Shown in pieces: positions 18,775 to 31,379 of a stretch of DNA of 62,577 nucleotides. The number at the start of each line of letters is the position of its first letter. Within the stretch, counting starts at the first letter, position 1. Location of the stretch: assembly GCA_001312325.1 (NCBI GenBank), contig BBDJ01000030.1, positions 1-62,577 of the forward strand, in the 5' to 3' direction. The translations under genes were made by a program, and so were the position numbers. The notes under the pieces were generated by a model. That model saw only the letters and a program-made list of their open reading frames with translations. It did no database searches and was not told where the DNA came from. Source of the stretch: Lysinibacillus pakistanensis. GTDB lineage: Bacteria; Bacillota; Bacilli; Bacillales_A; Planococcaceae.

Positions 18775-19371
18775 TTAGATAATTTGATTATGCTTTAATT
18801 CCTGTATGATTATATCTTCTGTGATGCGTACAATATTTATATTCTCTTGACTACAAATAAGGGATAGTCGATAAAGGTTATCAACCATTATGGAATGACA
18901 AAATACATCCTTGCATGTTGACTTTATTTGCTGATTATCCAGACTGATTTCTGTTAATTTCATATGTAATCCCATACCCAACATTTTGGCATACGCTTCC
19001 TTTAGGGTCCATATTTTATAAAAATAATCTAGCTTTTCTTCCAGTAATTGAATTTCCTTAAAATGAGCAATTTCTTTTTCACTCATAAAAAAATCAATAC
19101 AATCAAAATCTATTTGTTGGATCCGTTCAATATCGATGCCTATAAAGCTACAAGTTGATACGGCCCCAGCTAGATATTGTCCAGAGTGAGATATATTAAA
19201 ATGAACATCTGGCACATGGACAAATGGCTTGCCATATGGACCAAATTGAAATTGGACGTCAGTTAATCCTGCTTCTTTTAATAGAAGAAAGCGTTTAAAA
19301 AGGTCAGAATTATGTTTATGAACATGTTTTGCTCTATATAAATAAATATTTATTTGATTGCACTTGGTCAT
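18775..19371 (-). CDS. Sfp-type 4'-phosphopantetheinyl transferase
   Basis: Loads phosphopantetheine onto the carrier domains of the two synthetases. 198 residues, intact. The motifs are FGPYGKPF, FNISHSGQYLAG, IGIDIERI (Mg-binding Asp and Glu) and WTLKEAYAKMLGMGL. Its ATG overlaps the thioesterase stop (ATGA), showing translational coupling in the operon. Confidence 0.95.
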   Translation of the reverse strand: MTKCNQINIYLYRAKHVHKHNSDLFKRFLLLKEAGLTDVQFQFGPYGKPFVHVPDVHFNISHSGQYLAGAVSTCSFIGIDIERIQQIDFDCIDFFMSEKEIAHFKEIQLLEEKLDYFYKIWTLKEAYAKMLGMGLHMKLTEISLDNQQIKSTCKDVFCHSIMVDNLYRLSLICSQENINIVRITEDIIIQELKHNQII

Positions 19372-20122
19372 TTTACGCTTTCACTGCCTTGTATAATAGT
19401 ATCCTCTAAGCTTTGCAAATAAGAATCCTCTATTTCATAAAGGAAAAAGTGCCCTCCCTGAAATTTTTGAAGGATAAAGTCATGATGCGTCACCTCTTGC
19501 CATCTTCCTAAGTCTGCGATAGAAAGGTCTGGATCCTCTTCTCCAAAATGAGCAATAATAGGCGTAGTCAATATTTGTCCCTTGTAGCAATGAGATTCAT
19601 GCAAGGTATAGTCATTTTTAATGGAGGGTATGACAAAATTTAGAAACTCCTGATTTTCTAAAAGCAACGGTGGTGTACCACCAAGTCGATATAATTCCTC
19701 TATTAAATTCTGATCAGGCATGGAAGAATGATATTTATCTTTGCCCTGACAGTGAGGTGCTTGACGACTCGCAGCGACTAAAAGTTGTAGTTGTATATGA
19801 GTATTTGTTTCAAGATAGTACGCCACTTCAAATGCAATGGCAGCGCCCATGCTATGACCAAATAATACTACCTTTTTTATTTTTTTGAAATCTGTGAAAT
19901 TTCCTGGGCTATTTTGACACTTACCTCTTCTATGTTTAAAATCGGCTCTTCACTTCTTCTTGTTGCCTTCCCCGGCAGTTCTACACTATACATATTTACT
20001 TGTGTACATTTCCTTACCCACTCTTTATAATTTGAGGCTGAACCACCCGCATGATGAAAACAAAAAACATTGATATCACTATGATTATCACATGAGAATG
20101 GAAACCATATTTTCGAATCCAT
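19368..20122 (-). CDS. type II thioesterase
   Basis: Editing alpha/beta-hydrolase that clears misprimed carrier domains, like PchC or YbtT. About 250 residues after repair of one A-run near 19877. FHHAGGSASNY is the oxyanion region, the nucleophile is in GHSMGA, and the catalytic His is in GGHFFL. ATG at 20122 follows GAAGGAGAAAGCTGAA. It starts two bases past the reductase-methyltransferase stop. Confidence 0.9.
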
Positions 20123-20123
20123 T

Positions 20124-22322
20124 TCAGCTTTCTCCTTCCGTATTTTCTAAAACAAATAATCGCTGTCCTAGCGGATATAGTTTATGTCCCTTATCAGGTT
20201 GTATCGAAATACACCTGAAACCCACCTCATTAAATATTTCCAGCCATTGTGCTGTCGTTAAAAAAAGTAGAGGATGTTTCCATTCTTTTATCATTCGCAG
20301 GCTCCATCATAAATACTTGTGAAATTAACATTTGTATAGACTCACCATCTGCTTCTGTTAAAATGACTAAACCATCTTTTTTTTAATAGCGATTGAAGCA
20401 TCAATAATATTTCCTTTGTATTTTTAACATTGTTTAACACACCAGCAGCTAGAATTATATCCTGAGAATTACTCTCAACTAAAAACAGGTCCTTTCTATC
20501 TTCTACATCTATTTTCATAAATTCGAGCCAACTGATGTGCTGCAATGTTTTCTTTGCTTCATGAATAAAATAATTTGAAATATCACTAAATAAATAGCAG
20601 TTCATGTTATTTTGTAGCTGATTGTTTAGAATACTTTCAATGACTACTGTTGTGGTTGCACCAGTTCCTGCCCCAATTTCTAAGATATTTACCTTATCTT
20701 TTATTGCAATCTGTGCTGTGACAATGCTGGCGACTTCTTTATTCAGAAAATAAGCAATCATTGTATCCTTATATAAGGATGTAGCTACATCCATCTCACC
20801 CTCTTGAAAAAGCAGCTGGACAGCAGATTGTTTACCCTTTATTAAATCTCCTAGTAGTTCAGCGTGTTTATAAAAGTAATTCATGACTTTGACAGGCATC
20901 AATTGATCCGCCCATACTGATATAAGCTCTTGCCACGCCATCTCTAGCTCTTCTGAAGTCAACACTGGGTAATTTAAAACAAAGCCTGTATTTAGACAAA
21001 TAATATAACCATGAGTAGTAAGTGCCGTTAACCATCTTTTAACTATAAATTGAAATCTATCATCGATTTGGAGAGCCTGAGAAATTTCTTCAACATGATA
21101 TATCTTGTCCTTTGAAGTGAAGATATTGTTTTTTTTGAAGCTCAAGTAGAATCGTTTTTAAACAGACCTCATTAAATTTTGTTACAGCCTGTTGAACACC
21201 ATCCATTGTTAGCAGCTCATAGCGTGCTTCCATCGATTCTTCTTTCCGAAGCTGTAACTTTATGTCTTCAATATTTAAAAATGGCTGAGGGATTCGCTCA
21301 CAATCATTTGGATAACCTAAGGCACTCGTTAGTCCGCTCCATAGCTGTGCAGCTTGAATCATCTGCTGCCCCTCTTTTGCCATCTCGATCGAATGTATGT
21401 CATGGGTAATCCAATTCGCTAATCTTTCAATATCCTGTAAAATAGCGGAAGGCCAAGTTTTTGTCAGAATATCTTGATAGGTAGCATTATTGTTGGATGC
21501 AAAATCCTCTATCACAGGGCTAGTGAGCGGAAGAGAAGCCTCCTGTTTCAAACCTCTTGGAACTAGCGAAATAGGAGGGATTTGCATTCTAGGTGTCCAT
21601 ATTACGGGTCCATTCGTATCAAAAAGAGTCAATTTTCCACTATCGAACCCTAATGTAATATGATGCATTAAGTGCATATAACTATCAGAGACAGCAACAT
21701 CTACTTGATTTTGTGCTCGTATCGTTGTTGGAATATCTTTTAGCATGGCGGAAAGCAATTGAAACGGCATATTGCCAGTAATCGTATCCTTTACCTCCCA
21801 GGGCTGAATATTACCAAGCAATTTTGTTAAAATATGAGCTAGTGGAAATGAAACCTGGGTTGCCATATCGATATTCAAATATAAAGGCTTTTCTTGCTGT
21901 ATTATCGTTTGAGCCACTTCTAAAAATTTGTTGACGAAGGGTAAATGACCATATAAATCTCCAACCATGAACTTAACACGCTGTTGTTTGGCCATACGGT
22001 AACAGTCTATTAAATTTTGATAATGTACAGGCTGTTCTAATAAGACATGAATGCCTCTTTTTAAGAATGCTATTGCAAGCTCTGTGCCCGAACCTCCCAT
22101 GACGCTTGTAGGAACAACAATGCAAGCAATATCTATGTCATGAGGTATGTCCTCTATATCCGTATATAAATTTGTCTTATATACACTGGCACACTGCTTT
22201 GACCTTTGACTGCCTTGTGCAAGAATGCCTGCTAGTTCAAAAAGCGCCGAATGTTGGATAGCCTCTAAATAAAATTGGCCAAATCTTGTGCCGCATACAA
22301 GTACACGTAACTTTTGGGTCAC
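20124..22322 (-). CDS. thiazolinyl imine reductase fused to a methyltransferase
   Basis: The first half (about residues 1-350) is an NADPH-dependent reductase of the PchG/YbtU/Irp3 type: VLVCGTRFGQFYLEAI, GSQRS and the EQPVH motif. It reduces a thiazoline to a thiazolidine on the assembly line. The frame then passes, after one base is removed from an eight-A run near 21132, into a methyltransferase domain with an N-terminal helical lid and a canonical SAM site (LEIGAGTGATT), ending LTTAQWLEIFNEVGF...FVLENTEGES. The second half has no ATG and no ribosome site of its own (only a TTG inside the join), so I call one protein of about 730 residues. Further T-run repairs fall near 20383 and 20262. 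Reductases of this group are normally separate proteins. GTG start. Confidence 0.75.
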
Positions 22323-22375
22323 TACTATATCACTCTCTCATTTATCTAGTTTTTATTAATCGAATAGATGACACG

Positions 22376-22402
22376 GTGGTGCCACTGCAAAAATGGCACC
22401 AC
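22376..22402. other. GC-rich hairpin between operon genes
   Basis: GTGGTGCCA (22376-22384) pairs with TGGCACCAC (22394-22402). It lies in the only sizeable gap (145 bases) inside the biosynthetic operon, between NRPS1 and the reductase gene. It lacks a U-run on the transcribed strand, so an mRNA processing or stability element is more likely than a terminator. Confidence 0.5.
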
Positions 22403-22467
22403 TGCACATTTTGTTTGGAGCTAGTAAATATTCAAATAAAAAAATACCTTCTTTTCTATGCAACGTT

Positions 22468-25400
22468 TTACAATGTACCTATAACATGTGCTTCTTCCTT
22501 ATTCTGATCATTCTTCTGTGCAACGAGATTTGCAGCCATTCCTTCAATGGTAGGATGTAAAAATAATTTCTCTAACGTTAAGGAATACCCCAGTTCACTA
22601 AGTCGATTAATAAATCTAATTGCTTTAAGCGAGTCACCACCATGCTCAAAGAAGTTATCATTCACACTGCTATACGCTATTTCCAAAATTTCTTTCCAAG
22701 CTTGAACAATAGTTTGCTCTTCTGGAGTTACTGCTTGTCTCCCCTGTTCTACAAGCTCAGTTTGGTCAGAAATTTTATAGTGTGCTAGCTGCTTGCGGTT
22801 AATTTTTCCGTTCGCTGTTATTGGGAAGGATTCATGAACGAAATAATCATCTGGACACATATATTTAGGAAGAGTATGCTTTACCTCTTCTTTAAATTGA
22901 ACAAGGTTTAATCTTTGAATCTTTGAAGGTCCTTCTACCATCATGATGTGTTCACCAAACCATTTAACGTCATCTCGCGGCCACTCCAATAAATAGTTAA
23001 AGCCTTCATCTTTCCATAATTGTTGCCAAGTCTCGCAATCAAGTAACGGTAATTTCTCTACCTTTCTAGCATCAGCAAGTTGTTGATAGCCTTCTTCATA
23101 AAATGCCACGGTAATTAGTAATAGTGCATTATTCTTTACATTCTCAGTTAGTATAATAAGACCATCTGGCTTTAAGAGTCGCTTTAAATAGGTCAACGTA
23201 TTATTTAAATGACGACTTCTATGCAGTGTATTTTCAGCAATGATTAAATCATAGGTATGAAGATCCGTATCCTGATTATCAGGTGGGAGATTAACATCAT
23301 ATTGCTTAAATTTAACATGCTCGTGAGTTACCGCCGCCTTTTTACGATGTAGAAAATCAGATGATTCATCAGCATAGGTATATTGGCCAGAGCTACTAAA
23401 ATGCTGAGCAAATAGATGACTCCCCTGACCTGTTCTTGTGCCAAGCTCCAAGACATTTAGTCCTTGCTCTTCATTGGATTTTGATAATATGCTTATCATA
23501 TTGTTCACTAAATCCTGTGTATATTGACTCCATAAATTATAGTGACCTAATTGTTCAGGTGTTAAGAATCCCTGAGAATCTACTAAATAAATCTTTGCTA
23601 GCTGCTCGCCTTTTAGAATGGCAAGTCTGGCCTCTTGAGAAGCGATTAGCTGCTCCTTTAATTGCTGGAATATCGGCTGTGTTTCACCAAGATGAAAATC
23701 ATTTAATTTATTATTCATATATTGTAAAGCGTCTTCTTTACTAAAATTAACGATATAACTAGCCTGTTTCCTCTCTATAAAACCATATTCGACTAGATAA
23801 TCTAGCCAATGACCGATTAAAGATTCATACGTATTCGCAACAGCTCCTATTATTTCTGCTTTCATCAATACTTGACCCTGATTTTTAAAGATGTTCAATA
23901 CAGATAAATCTAAAAACATCATACCGACACTAAGCCACTCAATTGCTGCTGTATAATCGGTAAGTTCAGCCATAGGAAGGGTTGGCTTCATGTGCTCTAA
24001 TTCATTTTTTTATTGTTTCAAGACTGATAGAAAGTTTCATATCTGTTGTCATTGTTTCAACTAGATCATGCTGAATGCCCTTATGAAGCTTTAAATGGCC
24101 TATTAACTTATTATCCTGCATGATGACAGCAGCCTGCTGTACAATCGGAAGCTTGCATAAATTGGCTTCAATATCCCCTAATTCTACTCTATGACCATTC
24201 ATTTTAATTTGCTGATCTTCACGACCTAAAAATTCAATATTACCATCAGGAAGATATCTGGCTAGATCTCCCGTTTTGTAAATCCTAGCTCCTGTTATTG
24301 GATGGTATATAAAGTGGGCATTCGTTCTCTCCTGATCATTACAATATCCTGTTGATAAACCGATACCACCAATATACAAATCACCTTTTACCCAAACAGG
24401 ACTATCCTCATAATTGGCATTCAATACATACAATTGCTGATGTGAAAGCGATTCCCCATATGGGATGCTCTTCCATGAATCTTCTATCATTTCTACCATA
24501 AAATAGTTGGACCAAATAGAGCATTCTGTTGCTCCGCCTAGACTGACAACTTGCGTATCTTTGAAAATACTTTTTATTTTTTTTCTGGAAGGGTTAATGG
24601 TATCCAATCTCCACTTAATAGCACCCATCTTAAAGAACGACCCTGCTCTGCAATTGTAGTAGCTGTTTTATGGTAGCTCACAAACATTTCCATAAAGGTC
24701 GGTACTGTGTTCCAGATTGTAATGTGATGTTTATATAATACCTCTAACCAATGCTCAGGGTCCTTCAGCCTTTGCACATCAGGTATGACCACTGCCCCAC
24801 CTGCAGCGAGTAAGCCAAATGCATCGTACACAGATAAATCAAATGTAAAATTCGATAAAGCTATACTACGGTCAGAAGATGTTACTTCAAAACGTTTGTT
24901 TATATCTAAAATGGTATTCACCACACTACGGTGAGTAATTTCAACTCCCTTTGGCTTGCCTGTAGAGCCTGATGTGAAAATAATATAAGCTAAATCATCA
25001 GGTAATATTGTGCGAAGTGTTGTCATTTTCTCTGACCGAGCTTCAATAAGTGACTCAACTGTATATATGTTTAAACGTAAATGGCTGAATCGACTATATA
25101 AAGACTGTGTAGTAATAATTGTTTGGATATGTGCTTGCTGGATAATCTGCTGTAGTCGTTCTAACGGTGTATCCACATCTACGGGCAAATATGCTGCACC
25201 AGCTCTCATAATCCCAAGTGCTGTAACAATTTGCTGCCATCCCTTTTCCATTAATATGATGATAGTCTGAGGTAGCTCTGTACCAATAGCTGATGCTATA
25301 TTTTTTTTGACATTTCACCTAATTCTTTATAGGTAACTGTCTTTGTTGCATCAATAATTGCTGGATTTGCAGCAGATGTAAGCCATTGTTTTTCTATTAG

Positions 25401-28400
25401 ACTGACAAGCGTTTCTTCTGATGTTGGTATTATGGCAGCCTCATGAATGATCTCCCGTTGTTTTGCATCTGGTAGGCTAATAACAGTAGTCTGTTGCCAC
25501 GCTGTCATACCCTGACTTAGTTGATCTAAAAGCTGCAGATACACATCAAACATTTCAGCCAATAAACCTGAAGGGAATAATTCCTCTACACCGTCCCAGG
25601 ATAGGATGAGCTCACCATCTTGTTCGAATACTTGATGATCCAACCAAACTTGAGGTGTTTGCGATGCTCCATAAATGATTTTCCCTAAATAAGAAATATC
25701 CTCCAAATGATCTTTATTCACGCCAATGCCACTAGTAAAGACGATCGGCATCACAATTTCGTTAAAATGGTTCCTGTCTTTTCGCAGCATTCGCTCGACT
25801 TCCACACCACTCACGAGCGTATGTTCAAGATCCCGCAATAATTGCTTTTGCACATCCTGACAGCGCATAATGAAATTACTATTCTGACGATGATCTATTT
25901 CAATCAATACTAAAGAAGTAAAATCTCCTACTAACTTATGAACATCTTCATGTAAAGGTAGACGGTTAAAATGCGTTAAATTTAATGTAAAATGCTGATG
26001 ACGACTATATCTGCCTAATACTTCTGCATAGGCTGTCATTATAATCGTTGAAGGCGTTAAATGAAGTTGATGTGCCATTCGTTTCATTACACTCCATTTA
26101 TCCTTCGTTAACACCGACTGATATCGGATAAATTTGTGTTCTTTGATTTCATTTGGTTGCTTCGCTAGTGGTAGCTCTGGGGCCGACGGTAGCTTTTGAA
26201 CACGATCTTCCCAATAATTCATATCATTTTTATACTGAGTGGAATTTTTTTAAATCCGCCAGTGCAATAGCATAATCTCTAAAGCTGATATTGATGGTAG
26301 GTAAATTTTGAGTCGGCATATAAGATAATTTATACCACTCATCAAATAGCAGAAAAATGCTATAGCCATCAAATACGGTATTGTCAAAGCTAACATGTAA
26401 TCGTGTTGTCTGATTTGGACTTAAGCTTGCCTCAATATCAAATAATGGCCATTTGCTAACATCAAACCTACGCTGGGACATTTGATTTCTAGTTGCTTGT
26501 ACGCCATTAGTAAAGGCTAAATGATCCTCATTCCTGTAATCATTAATGGGAATTTGATAAGCTGGTACATCCTTCAAAATTTGCTGTGACAATCCATTAT
26601 TCAATACAACCACTCGCATGACATCATGACGCTGAATTAATTGATTCCAAGCCGCATTTACTGCCTCCATATCCAGTTCGCCACATTCAAGCTCAAAATA
26701 ACAATGAGCTGACACATCACTTAAGTCATATACACTATTTCTTCCGAGCCAATAGGATTGTTGAATATCCGTTAATGGGAATGGCTCATATAGATGCGTT
26801 GTATCACTTTCTATATTTGCAAAAGATGTAGGTATTTTTTTCCTCTGTTTCAGCCATTGTTTGCTCAGCTATATAATGAGTAAAATCACTAAACTTTGGA
26901 TATTTGAAAATTGCCTCTAAGGAAGTGGGTACATTCAATTTTTTTCTGTAATTGACTATTAAGTTGCGTGGCAATTAATGAATCCCCACCAAGTTGATAG
27001 AAATTATCATCTAGTGAAATATGCGATTTCTCTAATACATATTTCCAAACATTTGCAATTTTTTTGCTCCATAGTCGTCATTGAACGTGTTGGTTCTGTC
27101 TGCTCCTGAGCCTCTATATCAATGCTGGCATGTAATAGCTTACGATTTAGTTTCCCATTATTCGTTAAAGGCATTTTGAGAAGTAAGGTTATATGTCTAG
27201 GAATCATATAATCTGGTAATTGCTCTCTAGCATAGTCCTCTAGCTTTCTCTGATTAATTTGTTTTTTTCACAGGAGATGACTGAGCAATAAAAATATGGT
27301 GTGCATATAGGTGTGGATCATTCACCACATTCACATTTGAAAAACCTGCTTTTTTTAAAAACCTCTAGCCATTGAGTATCCGCTAATAATGGCTGGCAAT
27401 TTTCTTTTCTTTCATCTTCATATTGCGTAAACCCTTGTTCCTCAAAGCCTGTTGTAATGAGCTGCAGACTACTATTCATCGTCTTTTCAGTAGTGATCAT
27501 CAAGCCATCCACATCTAAAAGCTGCTCAATAAAAGGCATCGTTTCTGGTAAATTTTTTTATTCTGTGTAGCGCATTATTGGCAATTATCAGGTCATATTT
27601 ATGGCATGTATAGCCTTGTAAAATAGGGTCAATTTCCATATCTAAAGTAGCAAATTCTATCTGGTCTGAAAGAATGGAATCGAATTTACCTTTAAAATAC
27701 ACAGAAGCATCCGTGATTGTATAATGATAATCAACACCTGCCAATTGCTGAATGATAGCTTCTGTAAATGAGCTACTTCTCGCTCCAAGCTCTAAAATGT
27801 GTATTGGCTTTTTCTTAGCTGTACTAATCCTATTAATAATGGTTGCTACTAGACGATGACTTTCTATAGCCCCTGGTTCTTCACATATCACCTCCATCGG
27901 TGATAATGCATCTTTAGAAAATAATAAAGAAGCTGGTGATATTTTTCCTGTAAGTATTGCTTGCCCATTCTCAATACAGGAAGTACTGAATTTCAAAATA
28001 TTCGGGTAATGTGCGAGAGGAGGTAGCTGACAAGCTGATAAATCCATCTTATTTGTATAGGTGATATGATCTATAGTCGCTACTATATGTAGCTGATGTA
28101 GTAAACTAAACCATTGGAAAATAAGCTCATAATACCTCGTATCTACCTGCTTTTCTTCTATTAGCTGTTTAATATTGTAGCTTTCTCCTTTATTCATAGG
28201 AAAATCCATTTGCTGTAATATCGATGTTATTCCATAGCAAGTTAATTGATCGATTTCTTGGATAAATTCCTGCATTGCTTCTGAATAATCGAAGTCACTA
28301 CCGTCTGAATTTTGAGAAACTGATTCTATCACGCTTCTAACAAGTTTAGGAATGTTGGAAGATGTCGTCTGAAAATCAAAAAGATCACCAAAATCCTCAG

Positions 28401-31368
28401 CTGTGATAAAAGCATGAAGCTGATTTCCGCTTTTTTTGTTTAGTGGCGAGAACTACCACATCTTTAATACACGATTTATTTTTCAGGCTTCTTTCAATCT
28501 CACCTAATTCAATCCGATGTCCGTTAACCTTGACCTGTTCATCTTTTCGACCTAAAAATAATAAAACGCCATCATCTACATACTTGCCATAATCCCCTGT
28601 TCGATACCATCTTTGTCCATCAATAGAGATAAACTGGTTATTCGTTTGCTGGCTATTTCCCTTATAGCCCTTAGCAATACTGTTACCGCCAATCCATAGT
28701 TCACCTGCAACTTGGTTTGGACAATCCTCGCCTCTTTCATTGACGACACGATACTGCTGATTTGGTAACGGGAACCCATATGGAATGCTTGGATATTTAT
28801 GAACAGTATCATCCGTTACTTTAAAATAATTAGACCATATCCCACCTTCAGTAGCTCCACCCATGGCAATCAAGGTACCATGAGGCGTTTTTAATGGTAT
28901 CTGCTGTACTAAATCTGGTTTAATCCAATCTCCAGATAAATAAATATGCCTAATTGATGGAAGGCTTTTCTCCTCATGCTCTAGCTCCGCACATAACATC
29001 TCAAATAAAATAGGTACAGAATTCCATAATGTAACACCAAATTTTTTTAATGTAGTGTACCCATTTATCTGCACGTCTCACTTCCTCTTCACTCAGTAAT
29101 AGCAGTTTGCCACCAACAGCCAACAAGCCAAACATATCATAAACTGATAAATCAAATTCTGTGGCAGATACAGCTAATACACAATCCTCTATATTGATTT
29201 GATTAAGCTGATTGACAGCATAAATGGTATTCCATGCGGCTTCATGCGTCATCTCTACACCTTTAGGCACACCCGTTGAGCCTGAGGTAAAAATAATGTA
29301 AGCAGGAGAGGCTGCATCATAGATGATTTCAAAGCATCGCTCACACTGTTCTGCATCTGCAACAGATAAATACGAAATACCACTGTCATCATCTAGCTGA
29401 GGTTGATCTGTTACAACAAATCGTATATCCGCTGCTTCATAAATTTTATTTCTTCGAGACAATGGCTGCTTGAGACCAATTGGTACATACACCGCTCCTG
29501 CGGCTAAAATCCCTAAAATTGTAGCAATCTGAGAAATGCCTCGTTCCATTAATAATCCAACTGCCTCCCCCTTTCGGATACCGTTTAGGTGCAAATATTG
29601 AGCAATGCGTCGTGCCTTTTCCTGTAAAGCACCATAAGTGATTGATGTCTGTAGCGCAGGAAATATCAATGCTTGTTCATTAGGGATTTGTTGAGCTTGT
29701 GTAAAAAAATGGCGCATGTAGGCAAGTTGGCACTACTGTCATTTCCGACTGAACATTTTTTTCTAATCGTTAATGGCTCTGTTATCGGAATATGGAGTGG
29801 CATCGACCAATCATCACTATTAGCGACACTAGCCACTGTTTGTTTAAAGCTTGTAAACATCTCATCAAGAACCTGTGGCTTAAATACATCATCAATACTA
29901 TCCCAAATTAATAGCAAGCCACCATCCTGCTCAAACACTTGGAAATCCAGCCAAACCTGTGGTGTTTGGGAAATCATATAATGGATATCGCCAAATACTG
30001 ATTTAAACTCTTCATTCAACAAAGGCGATCCGATATTACAGGAAAAAACAACTGGGGCAATTTGTTGTTCACTATTATGCAGACGCACATAATCCCTTTG
30101 CACATCCACACCAGAGTAGGCTGTAAATTTCATATCTGTATGAAATTGGTTTTGAATGGTTTGTACATCCTGTAAAAATGTTCGTTGTTCCTGTAAATCA
30201 ACCTCGACTAAAAGGATTGTTGTAAAATCAGCCACCACTTCTTCAATCGTATGCTTTGTTGTTGATTGCCGATTAAATAATGGGAGATTGATAAGAAAGT
30301 GATTATTTTCGCTCCATTTATTAAGAATTAGACTATAGATGGTTAGTAGCGTCATAGCAGGAGTGACGCTTGATCTTGCTGATGTATATTTTAATTTTTC
30401 CCATAGCTCCGCTCGTAAAAAATAAGAGCGTCGAGAAAATGTTGCATTTATTTCAGACTTATTCGAGACTGGTAATTGAGGCTTTGAGGGTAGTGTTTCT
30501 AGCCTGTTTGTCCAATAGGCCATTGCCTCTTGTCTCTCCTGTTGATTTTCTTCGTTTTTTTTCTGCCAAATATGTAGCAAAATTCCATTCGAGAGGCGCT
30601 TGGGGCTCCGCGTTGCATTATACAATGCAGCTAAATCCCTTAATAGTATTTGATAGCTTTGGACATCTGCTACTAATAGGTCTATATCGAAAAACATACG
30701 ACCTTTATTTTCTGGTAATAAAGTGATTTGTAATTCTGCCACTTGACCCTCGTCAATCTTTAGTAGTCTATGAGAAGTTTGCGTTCGTATTTCCTCTAAA
30801 TGGTGTTTGATTTGCTGCTCATCTGCCATTCGATAATCATGAACGATTAAGGGCTTCACCTGTGATTGTTTTAAAATAAATTGTTGCCCATCTGCTGTAA
30901 AACAGGATCTCAGCATTGGATGATGCTCCTGTAGCCTCTTCCATGAAGCTGCTAATCTGTCTGTATCAATCTGTTCCACATTAATTTCTAAATAGCCATG
31001 ACAGCCTACATTGCCTAGATACTGTCCATCGTATCTACCAACAATAGGCATGCTGAACTTCGGTTAAAGGGAAGGGCTCATACATATCCACATACTTTTG
31101 GTTCTGCATATGAGGGAACTGTTCCTCAGAAATAGACTCCTCTAACAATAATTGTCGCCAGTCCTTTAAATAAGGTTTTTTTACCAACTGCTCAAAAGTC
31201 AATCGATAACCAAGTTTTTTTACTTACGTTAATAAGCTTCATCATTTCAATAGATGAAAGGCCCATATGTAGTAGGTTTGCATCGTTCGCTATTTGCCCA
31301 CCAGGATTCAACATATTGCATACTTCATCTCTAAATGCTTGCCATTTTAATAAAAACTCTGTCTCCAT
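22468..31368 (-). CDS. NRPS1: ArCP-Cy-A-MT-PCP-Cy-A-MT-PCP
   Basis: Main siderophore synthetase, about 2,966 residues restored. The aryl carrier domain (Ser in MGLSSIEMM, residue about 50) accepts the aryl acid. Cyclisation domain 1 (about 95-540) has DLLVADVQS (DxxxxDxxS); adenylation 1 has the pocket D-L-Y-N-Y-S-M-I-W. An embedded methyltransferase-like domain carries ILELGARSS, a degenerate SAM loop. PCP1 has GGDSLIATQ (about 1,464). Cyclisation domain 2 has DNTVFDGYS; adenylation 2 has D-L-Y-N-L-S-L-I-W (Cys), followed by a second embedded domain with VLELGTRTGQG. PCP2 has GGDSLKAIR (about 2,907). It condenses and cyclises two cysteines, like PchE plus PchF without release. ATG at 31368 follows TTAGGAGGAACTTCA. 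About fifteen one-base shifts, all in A/T runs, are repaired. Confidence 0.85.
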
Positions 31369-31379
31369 TGAAGTTCCTC

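Noticed and set aside
31192..31368. Aryl carrier domain as part of the AMP ligase
   Set aside because: The uncorrected frame joins them, but removing one A gives the normal ligase end and stop, and a perfect AGGAGG precedes the ATG of NRPS1.
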